A DNA stretch of 64,000 bases from GCA-2731375 sp964590195 (GTDB lineage: Bacteria > Pseudomonadota > Alphaproteobacteria > GCA-2731375). Where the stretch lies: assembly GCA_964590195.1 (NCBI GenBank), contig CAZPWJ010000011.1:17189-81188 (forward strand), read 5' to 3'. Of the stretch, positions 27,563 through 36,000 are shown one piece after another. Both the position numbers and the translations under genes were made by a program. Numbering within the stretch: the first letter of the stretch is position 1; each line of letters opens with the position of its first letter. The notes under the pieces were generated by a model. It saw only the letters and a list, made by a program, of their open reading frames with translations. It had not been told where the DNA came from and made no database searches.

Positions 27563-28333
27563 CTATTCCATCCGGGCGTCGGAGACGACCAGCAGGCGCT
27601 CCAACAGCAAAACTATGGCGTACAGCGTGACGCCGACGGCGGTGATCATCAGCACGGCCATGAACATCCCCGCCGTGTCCAGGGTCACCTGGACCTGCAT
27701 CATCAGATAGCCCAGGCCTTCCTCGGAGGCGATGAACTCGCCCACGATGGCGCCTGCAACCGCCAGCACCACGGCCACCTTCATGCCGGAAAAGATAAAC
27801 GGCAGGGCGCCGGGCAGCTGGATTTTGGTGAAGATCTGCCAGCGCGAGGCGCGCAGGGTGCGCACCAGATCGATCAGTTCCGGCTCCACCTCGCCCAGGC
27901 CACGGGTCGTGGTAATCAGGATGGGCAGGAAACAGATCGAGAATGCAATCAGAATGTTCGGGCCCAGGCCATAGGAGAACCAGACAATGAAGATCGGCCC
28001 CAGGGCGACTTTCGGGATCATGTTCAGGGACACGATCAAGGGCATCAGGGCATCGTTCAACCAACGCGACCAGGAAAACAAGACCGCCAAGGTAACGCCC
28101 ACCACCACAGCTAGCCAAAAGCCGCCAAAGACCGAAGCGGCGGTGATCATGGTGTTATGAACCCAGCGGTAATCCTCGAATTCCAGCAACGTTGCAAACG
28201 TATCCAGGGGCGCGGGCATGATGTAGGGCTCGACCTCGCCCAGGGTAATCCAGGCCTGCCAGGCCAGCACGGCCAGCAGGTGCATGACGATGATCAGCAC
28301 CCACTTGCGCAGTTTTTCCCGGCCGTCATCCAT
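27563..28333 (-). CDS. ABC transporter permease, NitT/TauT type
   Basis: Inner-membrane permease of 256 residues with six helices. The ATPase-contact loop reads ELIDLVRTLRASRWQIFTKIQLPGALPFI, typical of SsuC/TauC-like proteins. ATG 28333 begins one base after the stop of the DapA-like gene. It works with the ATPase at 26795 and the binding protein at 30211. Confidence 0.9.
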   Translation of the reverse strand: MDDGREKLRKWVLIIVMHLLAVLAWQAWITLGEVEPYIMPAPLDTFATLLEFEDYRWVHNTMITAASVFGGFWLAVVVGVTLAVLFSWSRWLNDALMPLIVSLNMIPKVALGPIFIVWFSYGLGPNILIAFSICFLPILITTTRGLGEVEPELIDLVRTLRASRWQIFTKIQLPGALPFIFSGMKVAVVLAVAGAIVGEFIASEEGLGYLMMQVQVTLDTAGMFMAVLMITAVGVTLYAIVLLLERLLVVSDARME

Positions 28334-28334
28334 G

Positions 28335-29396
28335 CTAGTCGAGCCAGCGCAGCAGATTGGCGGCCACGAAATCATCGTCGCAGAGGTGGGGATAATCCGC
28401 CACGACGCGGTCCAGTTCCTCCGCCTGGCCGGGGCTCATGGCTTCGTCCGGGTTTAGGCACCAGGTACCCTGCAACAGGCCCTGGCGGCGCAGCACTTCA
28501 TGGCAGCCGGCGATGCAACCGGCAAAATCATTGACCACATCGAACAGCACGCCGTTGGCATCGGTGATCTGGCTGTCCAGTTGCAGCAGCTCCGCATCGA
28601 CGCTGCCGGCGGCCACGGCGGCATGGGCCCTGGCCAAATACTCCACCGCCGGTTTGACCCAGACGCTCCAATGTCCCAGCAGGCCGCCGCGAAAGCGGAC
28701 CACGACGGTCTCGTCGCCCCGTCGTACCGCAAACGGCGTGATCAGATCCATCAGGATATGATCATCGTTGCCCGTATACAGACTGACCCGATTCTCGGCC
28801 CCCGCCGCGACCACGCCGCGCACCACATCCAGGGTGCGGTAGCGGTTGAAGGGCGCGACCTTGATGGCGATGACATTGTCGATGGCGGCAAAGCGGCGCC
28901 AAAATTCAGCGGACAGCACAATGCCGCCAACGGCAGGCTGTAGATAAAAGCCAACCAGCGGGATGCGCGCCGCCACGGCCTCGCAATGGGCGATCAAGGC
29001 GTCTTCATCGGCGCCCTTATGGGCGGCGAGGCTCAGCAAGCCCGCATGATAGCCGAGGCCCAGCGCGGTATCGGCCTCCGCCAGCGCCTGTTCGGTGGAG
29101 CCGACCAGGCCGGCGATCATAACGAGGGGCCGATCCGTCCAGGCAGCGGCTGTTTCCGCCGCCATGCGCAAGACCGGTTCGTACAGGCCCTCGTCACGGA
29201 TTTCGAACTGTGTCGTATGCACCCCGACCGCCAGTCCGCCCGCGCCCGCATCCAGGTAATAGCGGGTTAGGGCACGCTGATGGCGTTGATCAAGCTGCCG
29301 GTTTTCAGTCAGAGCCAGGGGATGGGCCGGGATGACGACGCCCTGACGCAGCTGCATCAGAACCTCCCGTGGCAGTTCCTCACGATGTAAGGCCAT
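28335..29396 (-). CDS. Dihydrodipicolinate synthase/NAL-family aldolase
   Basis: Class I (Schiff-base) aldolase-type barrel of 353 residues. The imine lysine is probably K179 in VIAIKVAPFN, and the upstream GFYLQPAVGG occupies the place of the YNxP motif, whose tyrosine is preserved. The C-terminal tail (after residue 300) is longer than in DapA. First gene of the operon: the palindrome at 29410-29429 lies 14-33 nt upstream of its start, where a bound repressor would block initiation. Confidence 0.82.
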   Translation of the reverse strand: MALHREELPREVLMQLRQGVVIPAHPLALTENRQLDQRHQRALTRYYLDAGAGGLAVGVHTTQFEIRDEGLYEPVLRMAAETAAAWTDRPLVMIAGLVGSTEQALAEADTALGLGYHAGLLSLAAHKGADEDALIAHCEAVAARIPLVGFYLQPAVGGIVLSAEFWRRFAAIDNVIAIKVAPFNRYRTLDVVRGVVAAGAENRVSLYTGNDDHILMDLITPFAVRRGDETVVVRFRGGLLGHWSVWVKPAVEYLARAHAAVAAGSVDAELLQLDSQITDANGVLFDVVNDFAGCIAGCHEVLRRQGLLQGTWCLNPDEAMSPGQAEELDRVVADYPHLCDDDFVAANLLRWLD

Positions 29397-29409
29397 ATCG
29401 TTTTCCTTA

Positions 29410-29429
29410 AAGTAACTGAACGGTTACTT
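29410..29429. promoter_or_regulatory. Palindromic operator 1 of the TetR-associated cluster
   Basis: AAGTAAC-N6-GTTACTT is a perfect 7+7 inverted repeat between the tetR stop codon and the first catabolic gene. Its core GTAAC-N6-GTTAC recurs at 30117-30132. Both sites border the regulator gene, which is the usual arrangement for a local TetR repressor and its targets. Confidence 0.7.
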
Positions 29430-30096
29430 AGTCTACCTGAGCGGGCCGGTCAAGGGGCCGCAGATAACCCATTACAACATCAATCACATGCGCCCGCCGC
29501 GCCGCCAATTCCTCTGCCGAGGAGAGGTCGCGGTCAATGATTGTCGAGAGTGTATGGATGTTTGAAAAATAAAAATAGGCCACCGAAGCATTGGTAATAA
29601 AGACCTGTACGGGATCGGCATCGGATCGGAATACCCCCGCTGCAACACCTCTATTCAGGACATCGGTAATCAGGCCAATAACCGGGCCATGCATGTCCAA
29701 AATTGCCTGGCTGCGGCGCACATGCCGGGCCTGATGCAGGTTTTCACTGTTCAGCAGATTGATGAAATAGGGCGCCTTGATAAAATAATCGAAGGTGAAG
29801 GCGACCAGCCGCCGCATGCCTTCCTCGGGCGACAAATCATCCAGGTTCAGTTCCAGCTCGGCACTGCGGATTTCGCTATAGGCAAATTCCAGTACCGCCA
29901 GGAACAGATCATCCTTGTTGCCGAAATAATGGTACAGCATACGCTTGTTGGCGCCGGCCCTTTCCGCGATCTGATCGACACGGGCACCGCCGAGACCTTT
30001 TTCGGAAAACTCCGCCAACGCCGCCTGCAGGATTCGCTCCTTGGCCGCTTGCGGGTCCCGCTTATTCTTGGCGGTCGATGCGTTGACAGAGACCAT
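29428..30096 (-). CDS. TetR-family transcriptional regulator
   Basis: 222 residues: N-terminal HTH (residues about 18-65, RILQAALAEFSEKGLGGARVDQIAERAGANKRMLYHYF split across the recognition helix ANKRMLYHYFGNK) and a C-terminal ligand domain containing YFYFSNIHTLSTI. Expected to repress the operon downstream and the divergent transport gene until a pathway compound binds. Two matching palindromes flank the gene. Ligand unknown. Confidence 0.9.
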   Translation of the reverse strand: MVSVNASTAKNKRDPQAAKERILQAALAEFSEKGLGGARVDQIAERAGANKRMLYHYFGNKDDLFLAVLEFAYSEIRSAELELNLDDLSPEEGMRRLVAFTFDYFIKAPYFINLLNSENLHQARHVRRSQAILDMHGPVIGLITDVLNRGVAAGVFRSDADPVQVFITNASVAYFYFSNIHTLSTIIDRDLSSAEELAARRAHVIDVVMGYLRPLDRPAQVD

Positions 30097-30116
30097 GCGG
30101 TCAACCTATGTTTCCG

Positions 30117-30132
30117 GTAACCAGTTGGTTAC
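30117..30132. promoter_or_regulatory. Palindromic operator 2 of the TetR-associated cluster
   Basis: GTAAC-CAGTTG-GTTAC lies 21-36 nt upstream of the tetR start and about 80 nt upstream of the substrate-binding protein gene, in the divergent promoter region. It shares the core and the 6-nt spacer length with operator 1. Confidence 0.7.
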
Positions 30133-30210
30133 AAGAGCTATCTAAATTTTTCCGGTTTAGCAAGGCGTTGATGCATCCGGATTAAACAAAACGTTTCGGG
30201 GAGACTAAAA

Positions 30211-31203
30211 ATGAAATTTACGAAATTCGTCCTCGCGGCCCTCTTCGGCCTCGTATTGACGGGTGGTTCCGCGCAGGCAGCGGAAAAACTCAGCTTCATT
30301 CTGAATTGGGTGGCGGGCGGCGATCACGCTCCGGTTTACTGGGCCAAGGCCCAGGGCTGGTACGCGGACGCCGGCATTGACCTGACCATCGAGCAGGGCA
30401 AGGGCTCCACCCTGTCCTCACAGCGTGTCGGCATTGGCAAGAACCAGCTTGGCATCGCCGATCTGGGTACCGCTCTAGTCAACAAAGGCAAGGGCGCCGA
30501 CCTGGTCGCGGTCTTCAACATTTATGCCAACTCACCCTATGGCTTTTATTGGAAGAAAAGCTCCGGCATCAAGAACATCAAGGATTTCGCCGGCAGGAAA
30601 ATCGGCAACCCGCCGTGGGATGCGGCGCGTCAAATGTGGCCCGCCTTTGCCAAGTCCGCCGGCATGGCGCCTGACTCGGTTACCTGGGTGAATGTGAAGC
30701 CGAATGCGAAAATCGCGGCGTTGAAATCCGATTCCATCGCCGTCACCACCTCATTCTACAACATTCACTTCATCTTCCAGAAAGTGTTCGGCGATGACAT
30801 GGGCTTCGTTGCCGGCAAGGATCTCGGCGTCAATCCCTACGGCAATTCGGTGATCGCCAACGGCAAGTACCTGAAAGAGAACCCCGGCGTGGTGAAAAAC
30901 TTCGTCAAGGTCACGCAGAAGGCTTACGCGGCCTGCGCCAAGAACGCAGACCCATGCATCGACGCCCTGCTGGCCGCCAACAGCGGCCTGAAGCGCGGCT
31001 CGTCCCTGGCCAACTGGGCCTTGGTGAAGGAGTTGATGGACGCCGACAGCTCCCGCAACGGTGCCATCGGCTATTTCGATCCCGCCCGCATGGACGCGGA
31101 TTACAAATTGATCGAGGCCTATTTCAAGCTGAAAGCGCCTTTCGATATCAAAAAGACCTACCGCAATGACTTCCTGGATATGTCCGTGAAGTTCGGCGGC
31201 TAA
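30211..31203 (+). CDS. ABC transporter substrate-binding protein, NMT1/THI5-like
   Basis: Periplasmic binding protein of 330 residues with signal peptide MKFTKFVLAALFGLVLTGG (cleavage near AQA-AE). FILNWVAGGDHAPVYWAKAQGWY is the NMT1/SsuA-like opening, followed by VGIGKNQLGIAD. GGGGAG lies 8 nt before the ATG. It should feed the permease and ATPase at 27563 and 26795; placing the binding-protein gene divergently allows separate, stronger expression. The family binds pyrimidine precursors, sulfonates, nitrate or aromatic acids, so the ligand is open. Confidence 0.9.
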   Translation: MKFTKFVLAALFGLVLTGGSAQAAEKLSFILNWVAGGDHAPVYWAKAQGWYADAGIDLTIEQGKGSTLSSQRVGIGKNQLGIADLGTALVNKGKGADLVAVFNIYANSPYGFYWKKSSGIKNIKDFAGRKIGNPPWDAARQMWPAFAKSAGMAPDSVTWVNVKPNAKIAALKSDSIAVTTSFYNIHFIFQKVFGDDMGFVAGKDLGVNPYGNSVIANGKYLKENPGVVKNFVKVTQKAYAACAKNADPCIDALLAANSGLKRGSSLANWALVKELMDADSSRNGAIGYFDPARMDADYKLIEAYFKLKAPFDIKKTYRNDFLDMSVKFGG

Positions 31204-31220
31204 GGCACCGCGAAACTAAG

Positions 31221-31256
31221 ACCGCACCCGGCAACGCGCCCGGGTGCGGTTTTTTT
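31221..31256 (+). terminator. Intrinsic terminator of the substrate-binding protein gene
   Basis: ACCGCACCCG (31221-31230) pairs perfectly with CGGGTGCGGT (31241-31250), and a run of seven T follows. It is 17 nt after the stop codon. A strong, canonical Rho-independent terminator. Confidence 0.92.
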
Positions 31257-31261
31257 CTTGC

Positions 31262-32107
31262 CTATCCCAGTTCCGGCCCGGCAATCAGAAAGACCCGCGA
31301 TGGGTCGTCGATAGGTGTATCGGTACCCAACAGCATGCGCATATAGCCGCGCTGTTTGGAAAAACCAGCCTCCGCCAGCCACGCCGCCAAACCCTTATGA
31401 TGATCGGCGGCATCGAGGAAAACCGGCCCCGCATGGTTCGCCAAGGCGGCCTGTAACAAATCCAGCGCATCCGCCTCGCTCTCGGCCGATAAGGGTCCGA
31501 TCTGAGTCGCCTGGCGGCCGTCACGGGCCAGAACAAATCCCTGCAAAGCGCCAGCATGCTCCAGCACATAGGCGCGTTCAGGGCAGCGTCCATGCAGATG
31601 CGCCAACAGGCCGGCGCGTCGGACGCCGAAGATCCCTTCGTCCCAAGCCGCCACCGCGTCCAGATCCTCGGCCAGCATGGGCCGCACGCCATCGGGAACA
31701 GCCACATCGGGGCTATCGGCCTGCCAGCGGGTCAGGGAATAGATGTCCTGAAAACCCAAGGGCAGATAGACCTTGCGCCCGGCCTCGGTGGCATCAAGGC
31801 CGGCGACCAAATTCAGGGCCTCGGCGCGGGCGATACAGCGGCGCATTAGTTGACTGGCCAAGCCTTTCCGTTGCCAATCCGCCGTTACTAAAATCATGGC
31901 GATCCAACCGAACCGGTCGCCGTAAGGCAGCAGCATGGAACTGGCCACCAGTTCCTCTTCCCGGACCCCGGTGCCCTCGCCCAGTTCCAGCATGAAGCGC
32001 CAATCGGCGGCGTTCTGGTTCCAGCCCGCCTCGACATTCAGGGCCACGGCCTCGTCCGCCTCGGCGGCGGTGAGGTCGCGCCAGATCAGATTTTCAATAG
32101 TTGCCAT
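31262..32107 (-). CDS. GNAT-family N-acetyltransferase with two GNAT-like halves
   Basis: 281 residues. The N-terminal half has the acetyl-CoA loop VTADWQRKGLASQLMRRC and GLDATEAGRKVYLPLGF. The C-terminal half (from about residue 150) is a second, more divergent GNAT-like domain with YVLEHAGALQGFVLARDG. Start ATG 32107 overlaps the 3' end of the upstream epimerase gene by 14 nt, so the two are probably co-translated. Substrate unknown. Confidence 0.75.
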   Translation of the reverse strand: MATIENLIWRDLTAAEADEAVALNVEAGWNQNAADWRFMLELGEGTGVREEELVASSMLLPYGDRFGWIAMILVTADWQRKGLASQLMRRCIARAEALNLVAGLDATEAGRKVYLPLGFQDIYSLTRWQADSPDVAVPDGVRPMLAEDLDAVAAWDEGIFGVRRAGLLAHLHGRCPERAYVLEHAGALQGFVLARDGRQATQIGPLSAESEADALDLLQAALANHAGPVFLDAADHHKGLAAWLAEAGFSKQRGYMRMLLGTDTPIDDPSRVFLIAGPELG

Positions 32108-33140
32108 CACGCACTTCGAAATGAGTGGGTTTGCCCAGGCTGCCGCCGTCCCTCGCCACCCAGTCGGCGACCCAGTCGACCATGCTGTGCAATGACACCA
32201 TGGGATAGCCGAACAGTTTTTCGGCCCGCGCCGTGTTGATCAACCAGGCTTCCTGTGCCGGCTCCCCCGTCAGTTTGACCTCCAGGCCAAAGCGTTTGCC
32301 GAATTCCCGCGCCAACCAGTCGATGGCGACCACTTCCGGCCCGGTTACATTCAGGGGGCTGGGCGGCGTGGTGCAATGGTGCAGGGCACGCAGCACCTGG
32401 GCATTGGCATCACCCTGCCAAATGACGTTGGCGTGTCCCATGGTCAGATCAATTTCCGCGCCCGACCAGACCTTTGCCGCGACGTCGTAGAGCACGCCGT
32501 AACGCATGTCGATGGCATAGCTGAGGCGGATGCTGCGGCCCGGCGTGTCATGCTGGCTGGAGAAGTACTCGAACATCCGCTCCCGGCCCACGCAGGAATT
32601 GGCGTAATCCCCCGGCGGCGGCGTGGCCGCCATGTCCTCGTCGGCGCCTTGGGAATGGATGGAGACGAAGGGGTATACGCAGGCGGTCGAAAAGCTGACG
32701 ATCCGCGAATTGCAAAAGCGCTCCGCAACGATGGCCGGAACATGCACGTTCATGGCCCAGGTCAGCTCCTCCGCCCCGGCGGAACCGAACTTGCGCCCGG
32801 CCATGAAGACGATGTTGGCGATGTCAGGCAAGGCGGCAACCGCGTCCCGGTCCAGCAGATCACAGGTGATGGTTTCGATGCCATGGCCTTGCAGATCCTC
32901 GGCCACCCCGGCCTCGGAAAATCTGGCGACGCCAATGATGCGCTTATCGGGCGCTGCGCGTTTGGCCAGGCGGGCCAACGTAGGCCCCATCTTGCCGCCA
33001 ACACCCAGCACCATGATGTCGCCATCCAGGGCCGCCATGTCGTCGATCAGGGCCTGGGACGGCCGGGTCATGAATTCTTCCAATGCATCCGCATTGGCAA
33101 AGCCGGTGGGGAAGTCCGCGGGTTTCAGTATGTCGTTCAT
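32094..33140 (-). CDS. NAD-dependent epimerase/dehydratase-family protein
   Basis: Extended-SDR-like protein of 348 residues. Cofactor motif VLGVGGKMGPTLARLA near residue 45. In the catalytic stretch the usual YxxxK reads YANSC, so the expected Lys is a Cys; STACVYPF supplies the Ser/Thr. NVTGPEVV and the C-terminal helices are typical of sugar-nucleotide epimerase relatives. Divergent from the zinc alcohol dehydrogenase gene with a 72-bp gap. Function not assigned. Confidence 0.78.
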   Translation of the reverse strand: MNDILKPADFPTGFANADALEEFMTRPSQALIDDMAALDGDIMVLGVGGKMGPTLARLAKRAAPDKRIIGVARFSEAGVAEDLQGHGIETITCDLLDRDAVAALPDIANIVFMAGRKFGSAGAEELTWAMNVHVPAIVAERFCNSRIVSFSTACVYPFVSIHSQGADEDMAATPPPGDYANSCVGRERMFEYFSSQHDTPGRSIRLSYAIDMRYGVLYDVAAKVWSGAEIDLTMGHANVIWQGDANAQVLRALHHCTTPPSPLNVTGPEVVAIDWLAREFGKRFGLEVKLTGEPAQEAWLINTARAEKLFGYPMVSLHSMVDWVADWVARDGGSLGKPTHFEVRDGNY

Positions 33141-33212
33141 TTATTCCATCTTGCGTTCATGCTCGGGCGCTTGGACAATAGCCGCAACAGGGCATAGCCG
33201 GGAAGAGATGAA

Positions 33213-34256
33213 ATGCGTGCAGCTATATTCGAGGCGCCGGGCCAACCTTTGCTCATTGGCGAGGTCGAGACGCCCAAACCGCTACCAACCGATCTGTTGG
33301 TCAAGGTCAAGAATTGCGGCATCTGCGGCACTGACCTGCATCTCTCCGCCGTGACCGACCGCTCGGGCGGCATGGCGCCGCTGGATACGGGCGCCATTAT
33401 GGGCCACGAATTTTGCGGCGAGGTGGTCGAAGTCGGCGCCCAGGCGCCCGGCGGCTGGCACGAAGGCGACCGTATCTGCGCCCTGCCCTACATCGCCTGC
33501 GGTCACTGCCTGGAATGCCTGGACGGACGCGGCCACCGCTGCCGCGACGCCATCTTCGGCGGTCTGGGACAGCTTGGCGGCGCCTATGCGGACTATGTCC
33601 GGGTCGGCGGCGCGGAAGCACTTGCCCTGCCCAGCGGCGTTGACTATCAGGCCGGCGCCCTGGTGGAACCGCTATCGGTGGGTCTGCATGCGGTACGCGC
33701 GGCACAACTGAGTCCGGGAGACGCCGTATTGATTGTCGGGGCCGGGCCCATTGGTTTGGCGGTGGCGCTGTGGTGCAGATTCTTTGGTGCCCGACATGTG
33801 GTGATCTCGGATCTGCTGGCGGGCCGACTGGACAAGGCCGCCGCCATGGGCGCGACCGACGGCATTGATGCCAGCAGCGAAAATGTCATTGGCCGCTACA
33901 AGCAGATCGCCGGCAACCGTCCCGACGTGGTGTTCGATTGCGTCGGCGTGCCGGGCAGCCAGCAACTGGCGATGGACTATGCGCCCATGAACGGACGTCT
34001 GGTGGTGGCTGGCGTCTGCATGCGGCCCGACAACATCATGCCGGTCAAGGCCATCACCAAGGAACTCAACGTGCGCTACGTCTATATGTACGAGCGGCGG
34101 GATTTCGAACTGGCCCTGGAGATGCTGGACCGGGGCCGCATCGACGCTGGCGCCATGGTCACCGACGTAGTCGGCTTCGATGCGTTTTCCGCCGCCTTCG
34201 AAGATCTGAAAACGCCCTCCCATCAATGCAAGATCCTGCTCGACCCTGATGCTTAG
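33213..34256 (+). CDS. Zinc-dependent medium-chain alcohol/polyol dehydrogenase
   Basis: MDR-family dehydrogenase of 347 residues. Catalytic zinc ligands lie in CGICGTDLH and GHEFCGEVVEVG, the structural zinc set in CGHCLECLDGRGHRC, and the NAD(P)-binding loop in VGAGPIGLAVAL. The last 8 nt overlap the start of the alkyl-sulfatase gene (ATGCTTAG). Coupling to a sulfatase suggests oxidation of the alcohol it releases, but sorbitol- or butanediol-type substrates are equally possible from sequence. Confidence 0.86.
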   Translation: MRAAIFEAPGQPLLIGEVETPKPLPTDLLVKVKNCGICGTDLHLSAVTDRSGGMAPLDTGAIMGHEFCGEVVEVGAQAPGGWHEGDRICALPYIACGHCLECLDGRGHRCRDAIFGGLGQLGGAYADYVRVGGAEALALPSGVDYQAGALVEPLSVGLHAVRAAQLSPGDAVLIVGAGPIGLAVALWCRFFGARHVVISDLLAGRLDKAAAMGATDGIDASSENVIGRYKQIAGNRPDVVFDCVGVPGSQQLAMDYAPMNGRLVVAGVCMRPDNIMPVKAITKELNVRYVYMYERRDFELALEMLDRGRIDAGAMVTDVVGFDAFSAAFEDLKTPSHQCKILLDPDA

Positions 34257-35949
34257 GGCACTTTTGGCGCTTGCTCTGACGGCATTCCTGGCTGCTTGCG
34301 ATGAACCACCCGAGCAAGCCGCGGTAAAAGGCTCCGCCGAGCTGAAGGCGCACGGCAAGCTCTTCACCAAGGAGGTCCTGACCCCCCTGCCCGGCGTCCA
34401 TGTGGCGGTCGGTTACGGCCTGGCCAACGTCATCATGATCGAGGGCGACGACGGCGTCATTATTGTCGACACCCTGGAAAGCCGCAGCCGCGCGGCGGAG
34501 GCCCTGGCGGCTTTGCGCAAGGTCAGCGCCAAACCGGTCCAGGCGATCATCCTGACCCATAACCATGCCGACCACATCTATGGCGCCCAGGTTTTCGCCG
34601 GCGGCAGGGACATACCCGTATATGCCCACAACAGCACCTCGGCCCATATCGACCGCATCATCAATGTTCTGGTCAATACCATCTACCGCCGCAGCATGGC
34701 CATGTTCGGGCAGCTGCTGCCCGAGGGCCAGGTGTTGAACGCCGGCATCGGCCCCGATCTGAAAACGGTCACGCAAGAGCTTGCCCTGCTGCGGCCCACA
34801 AAGACCTTCGATAAACGTCTCGACGCCACCATTGCCGGCGTGAAACTGCAACTGCGTCATGCGCCGGGCGAGACCGACGACCAATTGCTGGTCTGGCTGC
34901 CGGAACGGAAGATCCTGCTGCCCGGCGACAACATCTACCAGACCTTTCCCAATCTCTACACCATTCGCGGCACCAGGCACCGGGACATCACGCAATGGGT
35001 TCGCAGCCTGGACATGATGCGTGACCTGGGCGCGGAGGCCTTGATCCCATCGCACACCCGCCCCCTGGTGGGCCGGGAGCGAATAGCGGAAACCCTGACC
35101 GCCTACCGGGACGCCATGCAGTACGTACTTGATCAGACCGTGCGCGGCATGAACCTTGGAATGGGGCCGGAGGAATTGGTCGATTTCGTCCATCTGCCGA
35201 AGCACCTGGCCAAACACCCCTGGCTGGTGGAACATTACGGCACGGTGCGCTGGTCCGTTCGCGCCGTCTTCAACGGCTATCTGGGCTGGTTCAGCGGCGA
35301 TGCGGTCGATTTGGACCCTTTGCCGCCAGGGCAGCGTGCCCAACGCCTGCAAGCGGCCTTCGCCGACGGCAAGCCGCTGGCCGATCAGGCCCGGGCGGCC
35401 CTGGCCTCGGGGGATTATCAATGGGCCAGCGAACTGGCCCGTCATTGGCTGCGGATCGAGCCAAAATCAGAGGCCGCGCGCGAAACCATGGCGGCGGCCC
35501 TGACGGCCATGGCGGAAGGCAGCGGCAATCCCAATGCCCGCAGCTGGTATCTGACCCAGGCCCAGGAGCTGCGCGGCACCCTGGTCATCGGCAAGCCCGA
35601 TCCGTCACTGCTGCCGGCCGATATGCTCGACAGTCTACCCATTGGCCCCTTCATGGCGGGCATGTCGACACGGCTGAAGGCGGAGGATGCCTTGCAGACG
35701 GACCTGCTGGCCCGTTTTGAATTCACCGACGAGGACCGGATATTCTCGATGCATATCCGCCGGGGCGTCGCCGCGCTTCGCGAAGTCGCCGTGCCTGACC
35801 CCGATATTCATATCCGGACCACGGCACGCACCTGGAAACGCATCGTCACCAAACAGCGCAATCCGGCCCTGGCCTATGCCAGCGACGAATTGGCGGTAAC
35901 CGGCGGCGTCGTCAACGTGGCGAAATTTCTCACCCTGTTCGAACGCTGA
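34249..35949 (+). CDS. Alkyl sulfatase-like metallo-beta-lactamase-fold lipoprotein
   Basis: 566 residues resembling SdsA1/Bds1 alkyl sulfatases, which cleave primary or secondary alkyl sulfates to alcohol plus sulfate. A lipobox (LTAFLAAC) predicts lipid anchoring. The metal-binding THNHADHIYG is in the MBL domain (residues about 45-275); HYGTVRWSVRAVFNGYLGWFSGD begins the alkyl-sulfatase dimerisation domain (about 300-430), and an SCP2-like C-terminal domain follows. It overlaps the zinc alcohol dehydrogenase gene by 8 nt. Confidence 0.87.
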   Translation: MLRALLALALTAFLAACDEPPEQAAVKGSAELKAHGKLFTKEVLTPLPGVHVAVGYGLANVIMIEGDDGVIIVDTLESRSRAAEALAALRKVSAKPVQAIILTHNHADHIYGAQVFAGGRDIPVYAHNSTSAHIDRIINVLVNTIYRRSMAMFGQLLPEGQVLNAGIGPDLKTVTQELALLRPTKTFDKRLDATIAGVKLQLRHAPGETDDQLLVWLPERKILLPGDNIYQTFPNLYTIRGTRHRDITQWVRSLDMMRDLGAEALIPSHTRPLVGRERIAETLTAYRDAMQYVLDQTVRGMNLGMGPEELVDFVHLPKHLAKHPWLVEHYGTVRWSVRAVFNGYLGWFSGDAVDLDPLPPGQRAQRLQAAFADGKPLADQARAALASGDYQWASELARHWLRIEPKSEAARETMAAALTAMAEGSGNPNARSWYLTQAQELRGTLVIGKPDPSLLPADMLDSLPIGPFMAGMSTRLKAEDALQTDLLARFEFTDEDRIFSMHIRRGVAALREVAVPDPDIHIRTTARTWKRIVTKQRNPALAYASDELAVTGGVVNVAKFLTLFER

Positions 35950-36000
35950 AGGGTAGTGCTAGTCTCCGCGACAGATTCCGAAACATAGGTAGATATCAAA

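Noticed and set aside
26876..28114. 412-codon plus-strand open frame over the ABC transporter genes
   Set aside because: Antisense to intact ATPase and permease genes with all motifs; the translation is Gln/His-rich and unlike any protein.
34159..35445. 428-codon minus-strand frame over the alkyl-sulfatase gene
   Set aside because: Shadow frame; the plus-strand frame carries a lipobox and metal-binding motif.
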